Made by a program: the position numbers and the translations under genes | Notes under the pieces: model-generated | What the model was told of the DNA's origin: nothing | The model's input: the letters and a program-made list of their open reading frames with translations, nothing else | The model's database searches: none | Shown: piece after piece, positions 17,908 through 28,066 of the stretch | Numbering within the stretch: the first letter of the stretch is position 1 | Layout: each line of letters starts with the position of its first letter | Assembly (NCBI GenBank): GCA_020436935.1 | Contig: JAGQWX010000033.1 | Coordinates: 1-52,925 of the forward strand | Length of the DNA stretch: 52,925 nt | Origin: Saprospiraceae bacterium | GTDB taxonomy: Bacteria; Bacteroidota; Bacteroidia; Chitinophagales; Saprospiraceae | Reading direction: 5' to 3'

Positions 17908-19790
17908 TGTTTGATCAACAGACAGGTCAGTCCAATCCCGACCTCAAATCATCACCTTTTTTAGAGATCAATCTTTTGCAGCCCCGGGTCAGCATGACGG
18001 AGGGGGAAGATGGAGCTTTGTATCTGGAATCCCTCGAAAGTCTAAATGCTTACCCACACCGATTAACGACCCGCCTGAAACAATGGGCAAAAGAAAAACC
18101 CGATGCCACCTTTATGGCGCAAAGAGATGAAAATGAAGAGTGGGTTCAACTTACTTATGGAGAAGCCCTCCAAAAAGCTTCCGCCGTTTCACAATTTCTT
18201 TTGGACCATGGGCTGACTCCTGAAAAACCATTGGCCATATTGTCGGGCAACAGCCTGGAACAGGCCATCATGATTTTGGGCGCCCTTCATGCAGGCATTC
18301 CGTTTTCACCTATCAGTGCAGCCTATTCAACCAAGTCAACAGACTTTGCCAAATTAAAACACTGTATTCAACTTTTGACTCCGGGCATCATATTCGTTCA
18401 GGACAGCAGGATGTATGCCAATGCACTGAGTGTCTTGCCGCCGGAAATACCGGTCGTTTCAGTCACAAATACGGCCGAACATCAATATGATTTTAATGAA
18501 GTTTTGTCTGCCACAGTGACCGAAGACGTAGAAAAAGCACATCAAAACATCAAGCCGGAGACCATCGCCAAAATACTATTTACCTCAGGATCAACAGGGG
18601 CACCCAAAGGTGTGATCAATACACACGGCAACATCACTGCCAATCACGAACAAAACATTCAAACCCTGCCATTTATTCTTGAGCATGGATTTCATATCAT
18701 CGATTGGCTGCCATGGAACCATACCTTTGGGGGCAACAGCAACTTTGGACTGACTTTATACACGGGAGGATCACTTTATATTGACGACGGAAATCCATCT
18801 CCTGCAGGCATGCAGAAGACCATTCGAAACCTTCGCGAAATAGCACCAACCATCTATTACAACGTCCCCAAGGGATTTGAAGAGTTGCTGCCTTACCTCA
18901 GGTCCGATAAGGAACTCTGCAGGTTTTTCTTCAGCAGGCTCAAAATGTTCTTTTACGCGGGAGCGAACATGTCACAAAAGCTATGGGATGCACTGGAACA
19001 CCTGAGTCTGGACACGATTGGCAAACGTTTGTTCATCGGCACCGGACTGGGTATGACAGAATCCAGTCCTTCGGCCATGTTCAACACCTTGTATGGCAGT
19101 GCTCCGGGAAGACTTGGATTACCTGTTCCGGGCTTAACGCTTAAACTGGCTCCAATAGATGGCAGGTATGAAGCACGATACAAAGGCCCCAACCTCACCC
19201 CCGGCTACTGGAGAAATCCGGAAGCTACAGCTGCAGCCTTTGACGAAGAAGGTTTTTTCAAAACAGGAGATGCCATAAAATTCTTTGACCCCAATGATGT
19301 CTCAAAAGGACTTCTTTTCGATGGTCGAATTGCCGAAAACTTTAAGCTGGAGTCCGGGACCTGGGTCAATGTAGGCAATCTCCGATCCCGGCTGGTCGCC
19401 GCATCGCACGGCCTTATTTCTGATGCCGTTATCACAGGTCATGACCAGGATTACGTAGGCGCAATATTGATACCTGACCTTCAACACTGCAGTCAACTGG
19501 CCAATCTTCCTCCCGATGCACCACTGGCTGAGATCGTTCATCACCCCAGGGTGGTTGCGGCATTAAAAGACATCATTGACGAACTTGGAAATAAAGGCAC
19601 AGGAAGCTCGACCTATGTCAAAAAAGCAGTTTTTGCTGATTTTAGCCTCAGTGCTGATATGGGCGAAATTACCGACAAGGGGTCGATCAACCAAAGAAAT
19701 ATCCTCACCAACAGGGCGCATATCGTAGCACAACTTTATTCACCGGACAGCGATCATCCCGGCATCGTTGAATTCAAATCAGAAAAATAA
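17904..19790 (+). CDS. fcs: Feruloyl-CoA / hydroxycinnamoyl-CoA synthetase
   Basis: ATP-dependent acyl-CoA synthetase of 628 residues, the length of the long feruloyl-CoA synthase type. Adenylation motifs are FTSGSTGAPKGV (A3), LPWNHTFGGNSNF (a marker of this subgroup), GTGLGMTESSP, GPNLTPGYWR and LLFDGRIAENFKLESGTWV; the C-terminal part has GEITDKGSINQR. It activates hydroxycinnamates for side-chain degradation. The 4-bp overlap with the hydratase gene implies coupled translation. Ferulate and p-coumarate cannot be told apart from sequence; no vanillin dehydrogenase or vanillate demethylase is seen nearby, which leans to p-coumarate as the fully served substrate. Confidence 0.9.
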   Translation: MMFDQQTGQSNPDLKSSPFLEINLLQPRVSMTEGEDGALYLESLESLNAYPHRLTTRLKQWAKEKPDATFMAQRDENEEWVQLTYGEALQKASAVSQFLLDHGLTPEKPLAILSGNSLEQAIMILGALHAGIPFSPISAAYSTKSTDFAKLKHCIQLLTPGIIFVQDSRMYANALSVLPPEIPVVSVTNTAEHQYDFNEVLSATVTEDVEKAHQNIKPETIAKILFTSGSTGAPKGVINTHGNITANHEQNIQTLPFILEHGFHIIDWLPWNHTFGGNSNFGLTLYTGGSLYIDDGNPSPAGMQKTIRNLREIAPTIYYNVPKGFEELLPYLRSDKELCRFFFSRLKMFFYAGANMSQKLWDALEHLSLDTIGKRLFIGTGLGMTESSPSAMFNTLYGSAPGRLGLPVPGLTLKLAPIDGRYEARYKGPNLTPGYWRNPEATAAAFDEEGFFKTGDAIKFFDPNDVSKGLLFDGRIAENFKLESGTWVNVGNLRSRLVAASHGLISDAVITGHDQDYVGAILIPDLQHCSQLANLPPDAPLAEIVHHPRVVAALKDIIDELGNKGTGSSTYVKKAVFADFSLSADMGEITDKGSINQRNILTNRAHIVAQLYSPDSDHPGIVEFKSEK

Positions 19791-19793
19791 TTT

Positions 19794-21077
19794 ATGGAAA
19801 GCATACTCGATTCAGGAAAAATAACCAGAACCCAATACGCCATCATCGCGGTTTGTTTTCTGATGAATGTACTCGACGGCGTGGATGTACTTGTCATTTC
19901 CTATTGTGCATCGGCCATAGCCAAAGACTGGGCGCTGAGTCCTGAAACCCTGGGTCTGATCTTCAGCGCAGGTCTTGTGGGCATGACCGTTGGTTCTTTG
20001 CTGCTGGCTCCACTGGCCGACAAAATCGGCAGGAAGAATATGATTTTGATCAGCGCAGTCATCATGGGAGGGAGCATGTATGCTTCAGCGTACACGACGA
20101 CAGCATATCAATTGATGTTTATGCGACTGGTGAGTGGCATCGGCATTGGCAGTATGTTGGCAAGTACGGCAGCCCTTGTGGCTGAATATACACCGGTGAA
20201 AAGTAAAAATTTTTGGATCAGTCTGGTCCTTGCGGGTTATCCAGTTGGTGCGGTCATGGCTGGTTTTGTGACTGCAAAAGTTTTGCCTGTAGGCGGATGG
20301 GAGCGCATGTTCCAGTTGTCAGGTCTTGCTTCATTCATCACCCTGCCCTTCATCTGGTTTTTCCTGGAAGAATCCATCGAGTTTTACCTCAAAAAACAAC
20401 CCGTTTCTGCATTACAAAAAGCAAATGTTTTAATGACAAAGGTCGGAAAACCTACCATGGAAGTTTTACCTTCAAAAGTAGTCAGGACGTCGGCTCCGGT
20501 TTGGGACATTCTCAGAGCACCTTACCTTTTACCTACGTTGCAGATTTGGATTTCCTTGTTTCTGGTCTTCGGTTCTCTCTACTTTTTGGTCAGCTGGATT
20601 CCCAAACTTTCTGAAATCGCAGGCCTTTCCCCGGAACTTGCCATCTATGCCGGCACTCTTTTTAATGTGGGAGCATTTTTTGGCATCGCCACTCAAGGTT
20701 ATTTTTCGACTCATTTTGGTTTGAAAAAAACGATAGGAATTTTTCTGGTACTCACCGGATTGCTCATGGGATCCTTCAGATTTTTCATAGGCTCTGACTG
20801 GCTATTGCCATTGTTCATCCTGCTTGGCTTTGGCATCCAGGGTGGTTTTGTGGGCATGTACGCCCTCGCAGCCAGGCTGTATCCTACTGAGGTAAGGACG
20901 ACGGGTGTAGGTTGGTCCATCGGCATCGGAAGGCTGGGCGGCATTGCAGGCCCATACATAGGCGGCATTCTTGTCGGCATGGGCTTTACCATTTCCAATA
21001 GCTTTTTAGTGTTTGCCATACCAACTTTAATTTCAGGCGTGCTCATTTATTTGCTGGCGACGGATAAGGTGAAGTAG
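19794..21077 (+). CDS. MFS transporter, aromatic acid:H+ symporter type (PcaK-like)
   Basis: A 427-residue major facilitator with 12 probable membrane segments. MNVLDGVDVLVISY in helix 1 has the DGxD motif of the aromatic acid:H+ symporter (AAHS) group, the loop 2-3 signature is PLADKIGRKN, and the late PTEVRTTGVGWSIGIGRLGG is typical of AAHS members. It starts 3 bp after the CoA synthetase gene, so it forms one unit with the hydratase and ligase, and probably imports hydroxycinnamate or 4-hydroxybenzoate across the inner membrane. Confidence 0.9.
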   Translation: MESILDSGKITRTQYAIIAVCFLMNVLDGVDVLVISYCASAIAKDWALSPETLGLIFSAGLVGMTVGSLLLAPLADKIGRKNMILISAVIMGGSMYASAYTTTAYQLMFMRLVSGIGIGSMLASTAALVAEYTPVKSKNFWISLVLAGYPVGAVMAGFVTAKVLPVGGWERMFQLSGLASFITLPFIWFFLEESIEFYLKKQPVSALQKANVLMTKVGKPTMEVLPSKVVRTSAPVWDILRAPYLLPTLQIWISLFLVFGSLYFLVSWIPKLSEIAGLSPELAIYAGTLFNVGAFFGIATQGYFSTHFGLKKTIGIFLVLTGLLMGSFRFFIGSDWLLPLFILLGFGIQGGFVGMYALAARLYPTEVRTTGVGWSIGIGRLGGIAGPYIGGILVGMGFTISNSFLVFAIPTLISGVLIYLLATDKVK

Positions 21078-21187
21078 AAGCCATTTATCCACGAGGAAAA
21101 TCTTTTGTCAGTAGGAATCATCATTTTGATTGTCTGCGCCTTACATCTTTATTGTTTTTATAATGAATAAAATAATTATGCAATTGT

Positions 21188-21218
21188 TTTGATCTAAATG
21201 ACTGAATACTTATTTTAG
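21188..21218 (+). promoter_or_regulatory. Predicted Bacteroidota-type promoter for the giant secreted protein
   Basis: TTTG at 21188-21191, a spacer of exactly 19 bases, then TATTTTAG at 21211-21218. This fits TTTG-N19-TAnnTTTG with a mismatch only at the end. It lies 45 bp upstream of the ATG at 21264. Confidence 0.5.
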
Positions 21219-21263
21219 GTGTACAAACAAGAAAGAATGTAAACCAAACCTACTTAACACCCA

Positions 21264-24200
21264 ATGAAAAATCGATGCCCTATTTACCTTTTGTTGCTCC
21301 TGGCCTTTTGTCTAAGCTCCATTTCAAACGCTCAATCCCTCTACCCGGTCACGGCTTCTCTGCGCATGTCCGGCCCCTCCAGTTCACGGTTTTTTACCTT
21401 TTCCCAACCTGGAATGATCGCCGGAAGGCCCAACCGCATTGCCCTCGATCTGCGCCTCAACGATCTCGACGAACCCTCCCTCGATGTTCGACTGAAGTGG
21501 GACATTTCCGGTAGTGACATCAGTTTTTCTTCCTCTGACATCAGTGCAACCAACATCGTTTCTTTGGTGTCCGGGCAGTTTGTTCGCCTCGACAATGCCG
21601 CATTGTCCTCGTATTTTCAACCCTCAGCTTTTGATGGACTCTCTGATGACTTCCTCCTTCGCAGCGATGGGCTCCTTCCGGAGGGCATGTACGAAATCTG
21701 CGTTACAGCATACGAACTCACCCAGGGTAAACAAGTTTCCAACACGTCCTGCCAGATCATTTTTCTTGAAGAACTCGAACCACCCCTTATTGTCACCCCA
21801 GTTGACGAAGTCCTGCCCACTTATCCGCAAAACGTCATCCTCAACTGGCAAGCCAATCACCTTGCTGTTTTCCCGGTACAATATACCATCGCCCTGTGGG
21901 AAGAAATCGAAGGACTCAGCCCCGATCAGATTACCTTTCAGACCCCGCCACTTTATACGGAAACTGTCCTGAACAGGACCGCCTTTGTATTTAATGCCTC
22001 TCATCCCTTGCTCACCCCCGGCAGGAATTACCTCGTCCAGGTCCGCGCCAGGGACAATGATGATGCCTATGTTTTTAAGAACAATGGTTTCAGCCCCGTC
22101 CACCGCTTCCATTATGGTGCTCAGGAAGATGAAGGCATATGTGAAGCACCCGGCGCCAGCGAATTTGGCTTCGGTTATGGTAACCTCCTGGTCCTTGCCT
22201 GGAATGGTGGTGATCTTGCATCAGCTCTGGCCAGTGCCGATGCAAAAGCCGAGGGTACAGCAAGTCCGTCAGCATCCGGACTTACCACAAGAGCCTCCAC
22301 CACTTCGGTACTTTCTTTATCAGACGAATTTGGAGAAACGACCAAAAAAGCTGGAGGCTTTTACAGGATCAGATACAGAATTCTAGGTACCGAGGAGTGG
22401 AGTTCTGTCGATACCGACCAACTTACGGCTGGAATCAAAGGACTGCGTGCCGGTAAAACCTACGAGGTCGAGATCAGCAAGGTATGTGCCTCTGGCATTG
22501 TTCCTTCCCCGATTTTTCAGGTTACCGTACCCAAATTACCCCGTCGTTTGCCACAGGAATGCGGCAGCGAGCCCTCAACAGAAGGGTTTGAGGAGACACC
22601 CATTGATGAACTCTTCGTCAATGACACCATCATAGCCGCCGGCGCTTACGTAAGGATTACCAATGTCGTTGGTGGGCCCGCAGGCTGGACAGGTGAAGGA
22701 GAGGTGGCCATGCCCTTCCTGCCCAAGTCGCGTGTGGCTGTGGAATTCAGCAATATTGTCGTCAATGTCAACTACGAACTCATCGCCGGCTACATAGAAA
22801 CGGTCTACGATGACAAGATGAGCAATGTGGTCAACCTCGACGCCATCAGTGGACTGTTTGACAATGGTCCCTCCATTGAACAAGTCAACTATGCCATCCC
22901 CATCGATACCATCATGCAGGGGCCGGGGGGCATCATCATTGTGGTCAGGTCTGATGGAGGCATCGATAGCTTCAAGGCACCCATCATCGTCATTGCACCG
23001 GGTCTCGAAGCCGTGCTCGTCAATGGCTACCAGTTTGAGGTTTTTGACCTCGACAACATGGTGGACAGTATCGCCCCCGAGCAGTTTACCTTTATGGCGC
23101 ACCCCGAGCAGAAGTATGGCTTTGACGGCGTCAAAAAAGAACTCTTCACAGAATACAAAGAAGAAGCCGGCTTTGTCATGCCCTACAAGAGCGTAGCCTT
23201 CGGCGAAGCAGACAAGATAAAGGCGGTACTTACAGGCGATCCCCCCAACGACGCTGATGTCCATTTTGTAGAATTGTCGACAGCTGCCGACCTCACTTTT
23301 ACAAGAACTGGCAATGAATATGACATCGTCACCGGTGGTTTGAAATCGGGGCTCAGTCAGGTGATAGCCCTTGGTCCGAATGGCATCATGGGCATGTTTC
23401 AGGTCATGGGCACCGCCAAAGAATTCGTCACTGTACACCTTGTCCCTCTGAATGGATATGGAAAAAATACAGATGCCCAGTCCATTGAGAAAGCTGCCAC
23501 GGACATACTGCGGCAAGCAGGTTTTTCTGTTCGGGTGGACGTGCTCGATGTCGGGCTCCAATATGATGGTGCAAAAATCAGCCTGGAAAACCACTTTGCC
23601 TCGGCCTACAGCCCTGATATGAAACAAATCATCAGCCAGCTCGGCAGCAAGGTGAACAAAGAAGCCCACGACGTCTACATGATCCTGACCGACAAGATGG
23701 AGGGAAACACAGCCGGATTCATGCCTAAGGGCATGGGCATCGGTTTCATGGAGCTCGGAGGTGGCGGCCAGACCCTGGCCCACGAGTTGTGCCACGGCTT
23801 ATTCAACATGCCCCACATTTTCGAAGGCTTTTACGAGGGCAAAACAAAAGGCAGCCTTCCTGACAACCTGATGGATTATAATGATGGCACTGCTTTGTAT
23901 TACAGGCAGTGGGCGAGGATGCAGAGTCCAGGAGTGCATTTGGCGTGGTTTGATGATGAGAGGGAAGGGAAACAGCTGAGTGCGGGGAATTTGGATTATC
24001 AATGCCTAAATGGGAATGCACTTTCGAAACTTATGCAATCGGGATTAAGCTTTATGGATTTTGGCGGAAATGCTGTTCAATTAAAATCAGATGAACAACC
24101 ATACGCATTTGTTAGTCCATCTGAGGGTGCTATCTATGAAGGTAGAATAGGAATTATTAGAAAAGGAACTCAAATTTATGGTCCGGGTATTAACTTTATT

Positions 24201-26867
24201 GATGGGGGTGGTAAAAAAACTCCTGAATGGACAGGAATTTACTCCAATTTTAATTTCAGCAAAGACACTATTAGACTTGATAAGAGTACAACCGGGGCGA
24301 CCAAAGTAATAATTGATAAATATGGAAATCTTTCAGCTGGAGAGTTAATCCTCTACGAAGCCACTGAGAAATGTCCCATCGTAGCCGCAGACAGCTCTAA
24401 GATCCTAACCGATGTTGCCCTAATAAATGATCTAGATGTATTTATTATCCTAACTAATGGTCAGAAGGTACCAGAAAATGAAGAAAAAGACATTTATCAA
24501 TTCATTGCATATGTCAAGAGCCTACTAAGTGGGCAAACAGCTTTTTTTGTTGAGTACAATTTTGAAGAAAGACGTTATGCAGAACATCCTCAGGACCGGG
24601 CATTTTGGGAATATTTAAGAGACAAAAATCTTGCGACTCAGGAGTCTTTTGACAAGGTATTCAGGAGTTACACCAGGCCAGGCAAAGACTTTGAATCAAT
24701 TGTTTCAAATGTTGATTTATGGGCAGACGTACCAGATGAATATAATGCAAATTCATTTGACTACACATCTTACAACTTCGAACAACCCGAAGATACTGAC
24801 CAATGGGTTGACTTTTTTACAAATTGTAAAAACTTAGCAGAAGAAAATGAAATCGAACTCACTTATGGAGAACAAATCAAGAGGTTTTTGGATAACCCTA
24901 ATGACAGTGATTTAAATAAACTATTAAATCTAAGAGAACAAGGGGTTGTGACACTTGCCAACTTGGGTGGGTACGACCTATTTAAATATACTATAAAGGA
25001 TCTGATTTACCGTAAATACCATCTTTCAAACAAAATGTTAGTCTATGTGAAGGAAATGGAAGCGAATGGTCAAGCAGTGCCCATTACCGAATCAGGAAAT
25101 TATGAACAGCAATTGTCTAAATGGGCTACCGATAAACCTTTGGAGTTGGTGGTATCATACTTTATGGAAGCATTCATATTCGCCGGACCGGGATCCTTGG
25201 TTCGCTTACCTGTTCGAAACATAAGAATCTCGCGCTTCAAATCCTTTGAATACAAATTACGAATGGCAATAAACAGGGCTAAAAAGTCAAAAGTTTTTGC
25301 CGAGGTAGAAGAATATTCTGAAGACCTACTAACTGAAGAAGGCCTTAAAATATCACTTAAGAACAGTGTAGAAAACGGAGGTCATGCGATCATCAAAATG
25401 GAAAATGGAGAATTCAACGACATTCATTTTGATGGCCCGACAACAATACCAGGAAAATACCAAGGAGATTTGGACGCGGAATTAGCTATTGCACAGGCAC
25501 CGGAAATGGTAGACAAAATGGCTGCTTTGAAAATGCTGAAAGAAGAAAAGATTTATGTGGCACAACCTGGACCAACACCAACTTACGAAAATGTCAAAGA
25601 TTTAAAATATAGTCTTAGTTCAACAGTTTCATACTCCCTTAACGGAAAAAGCAATCCTGAATTAATATTATTAAAACTACCCCAAGGGCAAAGAGAACTC
25701 ATTTATTGTTCACAAGGTGTTTTGGAAGAACTTATAAAGGAGAAATCAAAAGAATCCAATTGCGAAATTTGTCCAGATCGTAAGCCAACCAGAAGTGAAG
25801 TTGTTTGCAAAGAGTTACAACAACTTTTAAAGAGTACAGGAAATAAAAGTGCAGTAGAAAAATTGTGCAAATCGAAATTAAATGATATAGATTTATCAGG
25901 CATAATTCAAAAATTGAATTCTATCCCCGCAAGAAGGACACAGTTTTTAATTGATTTAGAGAAAAGTTGCTCTTCAATATATTCAATATGTTATAATATA
26001 GATAAGTTAAGTATTGGATTAATTGAAGCTTGGTCATTGACATTCGATGCACGAGGAACAAATAATTACAAGCTTGATATAGCCTTATTGGACCAAATAG
26101 TATCGATGAAATCTTTGGGAAACTCACAGATGTACAATACACTTGGAGGTGATGCGGTTTTGATAGACATTATGGCGAAAAACAAAAAAGCACCATGTAA
26201 TACATGTCAGAATAATGAGCCTGCTAAAAAGCTCATGCATCAATATCTTAAGGATGTTGAAAAATTTGTTAAAACATACGGGAAAAATATAGGAGGAAAT
26301 AATAGTGCTGCTGTTTTTTCGTCTGGCATAACATCTGGAAATCAAGCGCACGTTTATGGTGCAGTATTTATGTTAAGTGCCATGCAGAATGATTTTACCA
26401 AATTTGAAGATAAATTGTTCTGTGGTGCTGAAGCAGATGCTAGATCGAATACAAAAATTGTCGAATATAAAAGTTGGGCAGCAGGAATAAGCGATGAATC
26501 CGAAGAAGATGATGAACAGAAATACGATCGAACCAAATCATCATTCTGGAATTTTGAGCGAGGCTACCAAGGTTATGGCCAATTTTTATGTTATTTGCAA
26601 GCTATAAACAGTTTTGAAGAGCTTGAATATATTTTTGATGGAGAAAAAGCGAGTTACAAAGATGCAGTTGATGCATTCCAGGGGCTTTATCGCAATAAAA
26701 GTGAAGAGATTTTTGATGTCATTTGGGGAAATGAAGTTTTGCAGAATTCAATTTATCCGAGAAATGAATTCCCAAATTCCTTACCTAAATCTATAGCATT
26801 TCAGTTGTTTAATACCTGGATTCAAGACAAAAACAGCAAATTGTATAATCATATAGAATTAAGATAA
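21264..26867 (+). CDS. Giant secreted protein: FnIII-like, zincin-like and C-terminal nuclease-like domains (putative polymorphic toxin)
   Basis: 1867 residues with a signal peptide ending at about NAQS (24). Residues 25-170 form a conserved beta-rich Bacteroidota module; fibronectin-III-like regions follow (about 180-290 and 295-425). A zincin-like site HELCHGLFNMPH starts at H840, with NLMDY after it as a possible Met-turn. Around residue 910 (base 24,000) composition changes from balanced to clearly AT-rich and stays so to the end. Near the C-terminus GAEADARSNTKIVEYKSW (E1723, D1725, E1734, K1736) has the form of a PD-(D/E)XK nuclease core. There is no T9SS tail. I infer a modular toxin with a replaceable tip; the toxin role is not shown directly. 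A peptidase-type secreted enzyme is the alternative. Confidence 0.7.
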   Translation: MKNRCPIYLLLLLAFCLSSISNAQSLYPVTASLRMSGPSSSRFFTFSQPGMIAGRPNRIALDLRLNDLDEPSLDVRLKWDISGSDISFSSSDISATNIVSLVSGQFVRLDNAALSSYFQPSAFDGLSDDFLLRSDGLLPEGMYEICVTAYELTQGKQVSNTSCQIIFLEELEPPLIVTPVDEVLPTYPQNVILNWQANHLAVFPVQYTIALWEEIEGLSPDQITFQTPPLYTETVLNRTAFVFNASHPLLTPGRNYLVQVRARDNDDAYVFKNNGFSPVHRFHYGAQEDEGICEAPGASEFGFGYGNLLVLAWNGGDLASALASADAKAEGTASPSASGLTTRASTTSVLSLSDEFGETTKKAGGFYRIRYRILGTEEWSSVDTDQLTAGIKGLRAGKTYEVEISKVCASGIVPSPIFQVTVPKLPRRLPQECGSEPSTEGFEETPIDELFVNDTIIAAGAYVRITNVVGGPAGWTGEGEVAMPFLPKSRVAVEFSNIVVNVNYELIAGYIETVYDDKMSNVVNLDAISGLFDNGPSIEQVNYAIPIDTIMQGPGGIIIVVRSDGGIDSFKAPIIVIAPGLEAVLVNGYQFEVFDLDNMVDSIAPEQFTFMAHPEQKYGFDGVKKELFTEYKEEAGFVMPYKSVAFGEADKIKAVLTGDPPNDADVHFVELSTAADLTFTRTGNEYDIVTGGLKSGLSQVIALGPNGIMGMFQVMGTAKEFVTVHLVPLNGYGKNTDAQSIEKAATDILRQAGFSVRVDVLDVGLQYDGAKISLENHFASAYSPDMKQIISQLGSKVNKEAHDVYMILTDKMEGNTAGFMPKGMGIGFMELGGGGQTLAHELCHGLFNMPHIFEGFYEGKTKGSLPDNLMDYNDGTALYYRQWARMQSPGVHLAWFDDEREGKQLSAGNLDYQCLNGNALSKLMQSGLSFMDFGGNAVQLKSDEQPYAFVSPSEGAIYEGRIGIIRKGTQIYGPGINFIDGGGKKTPEWTGIYSNFNFSKDTIRLDKSTTGATKVIIDKYGNLSAGELILYEATEKCPIVAADSSKILTDVALINDLDVFIILTNGQKVPENEEKDIYQFIAYVKSLLSGQTAFFVEYNFEERRYAEHPQDRAFWEYLRDKNLATQESFDKVFRSYTRPGKDFESIVSNVDLWADVPDEYNANSFDYTSYNFEQPEDTDQWVDFFTNCKNLAEENEIELTYGEQIKRFLDNPNDSDLNKLLNLREQGVVTLANLGGYDLFKYTIKDLIYRKYHLSNKMLVYVKEMEANGQAVPITESGNYEQQLSKWATDKPLELVVSYFMEAFIFAGPGSLVRLPVRNIRISRFKSFEYKLRMAINRAKKSKVFAEVEEYSEDLLTEEGLKISLKNSVENGGHAIIKMENGEFNDIHFDGPTTIPGKYQGDLDAELAIAQAPEMVDKMAALKMLKEEKIYVAQPGPTPTYENVKDLKYSLSSTVSYSLNGKSNPELILLKLPQGQRELIYCSQGVLEELIKEKSKESNCEICPDRKPTRSEVVCKELQQLLKSTGNKSAVEKLCKSKLNDIDLSGIIQKLNSIPARRTQFLIDLEKSCSSIYSICYNIDKLSIGLIEAWSLTFDARGTNNYKLDIALLDQIVSMKSLGNSQMYNTLGGDAVLIDIMAKNKKAPCNTCQNNEPAKKLMHQYLKDVEKFVKTYGKNIGGNNSAAVFSSGITSGNQAHVYGAVFMLSAMQNDFTKFEDKLFCGAEADARSNTKIVEYKSWAAGISDESEEDDEQKYDRTKSSFWNFERGYQGYGQFLCYLQAINSFEELEYIFDGEKASYKDAVDAFQGLYRNKSEEIFDVIWGNEVLQNSIYPRNEFPNSLPKSIAFQLFNTWIQDKNSKLYNHIELR

Positions 26868-26875
26868 AAATTAAT

Positions 26876-27913
26876 ATGAAGTTAAATAATATTATATCAA
26901 AAGTTAAATCTATTAAAATAAAAAACGATTTCGTTTTTTCTGTAAAAAATGATAATTCTTTGGTTTTAAATGAAATAGTTCTAGATGTACATGTAGAAGC
27001 ACAATCATTAAATTTAATTCATTCCTTTTATCTAATTTATCGAAATTTAAATGAACTAAGTTTTATCTATGATATTAATAAGAATTCCATTATCGACTTT
27101 AATAAAAATCACCCTATATTATATTTAATTTTAAAGAACACTTGGCTAACAACCTTTGATTTTAAATATACAAATGAATTGAGCTGGAAAGTTGGATTGT
27201 TTAATCCTTTAATTCAGAAGAATCCTGTCGAAATCATGGAATTACAAAACAAAAGTGTGAATTATTTATCTGAAGAATTACTTTTTGCATCTGACAAAAA
27301 TTCAATTAGTTGTTATAATTTAATCGATTGTAAAATTGATTGGCTAGTAGAAAATAAATTTAATATAGAATATAGAATAATTGGAATATTTAAAAGTCAA
27401 ATAATAATCATATTGGGGACAAAATATATCTACTCATTAGATAAAAATTCAGGTAAAATTCTATGGGAGTTACCGGACTGGGAAAAAGACTTCATATTCT
27501 TCAACGAAAAACACAAGTGGTACAATGCAACACACAATATGTTTATCGAAGATGGTAAGATATACAATATGAGTGGAGCACTGTATTATTCCATAGATCT
27601 GGAAACGAGAGCAGTAGAAATTCTTTGGCACGATGAGAGGCCCGTTGATCATTACTTCATAAAATATTTCACTTACGACAGGGACTATATTTATTTTGCA
27701 GGAGGCATCAATATCAGCATTCAGGCCAACAAAATTGGTATTTTCAACAGAAAAACTTTGCAAGTTGAGTGCATTTCGGATGATGATCTTGGAATTGATC
27801 CTCTGCATGGATATGCTGCTTCATACAACCAGGCCCCACAATACGGAGGAGGGAAATTGTATGGTCTCGATACAGCAGGAAATTTAAGAATTTACCAGGT
27901 GGATTTGTCTTGA
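26876..27913 (+). CDS. Beta-propeller-like protein, candidate immunity protein
   Basis: 345 residues, no signal peptide, so cytoplasmic. The C-terminal two thirds show PQQ/kelch-like blades: KYIYSLDKNSGKILWELP, GKIYNMSGALYYSIDLE, DYIYFAGGINISI and GKLYGLDTAGNLRIYQ. The gene starts 8 bp after the giant protein, in the same direction, the usual place of an immunity gene. The first 600 bases are extremely AT-rich and the last 450 are not, so it looks mosaic. I do not recognise a named immunity family; function is inferred from position and architecture. Confidence 0.6.
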   Translation: MKLNNIISKVKSIKIKNDFVFSVKNDNSLVLNEIVLDVHVEAQSLNLIHSFYLIYRNLNELSFIYDINKNSIIDFNKNHPILYLILKNTWLTTFDFKYTNELSWKVGLFNPLIQKNPVEIMELQNKSVNYLSEELLFASDKNSISCYNLIDCKIDWLVENKFNIEYRIIGIFKSQIIIILGTKYIYSLDKNSGKILWELPDWEKDFIFFNEKHKWYNATHNMFIEDGKIYNMSGALYYSIDLETRAVEILWHDERPVDHYFIKYFTYDRDYIYFAGGINISIQANKIGIFNRKTLQVECISDDDLGIDPLHGYAASYNQAPQYGGGKLYGLDTAGNLRIYQVDLS

Positions 27914-27967
27914 TGACATAAATGTGCTCACTTCAGAAGGAAATAATCATCTCATAGCTAGAAAAAA

Positions 27968-28000
27968 AAATCACAAGCCGCATTCCACGACTTGTGATTT
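27968..28000 (-). terminator. Intrinsic terminator of the YceI gene
   Basis: A 10-bp perfect stem (AAATCACAAG with CTTGTGATTT) and a 13-base loop. Read on the minus strand it is followed by a run of nine or more T residues, which fits termination of the YceI gene 67 bp upstream. Confidence 0.8.
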
Positions 28001-28066
28001 CTACTCAAAATGAATCTACCTTCCTGAACAAGTTTTACCCCATTCCGACGGGTATAATTCCTTTTC

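Noticed and set aside
22575-23795. A 406-codon open frame on the minus strand inside the giant gene
   Set aside because: It lies opposite the GC-richer part of a well-supported secreted protein, has no recognisable domain and is composed of antisense codons of that gene.
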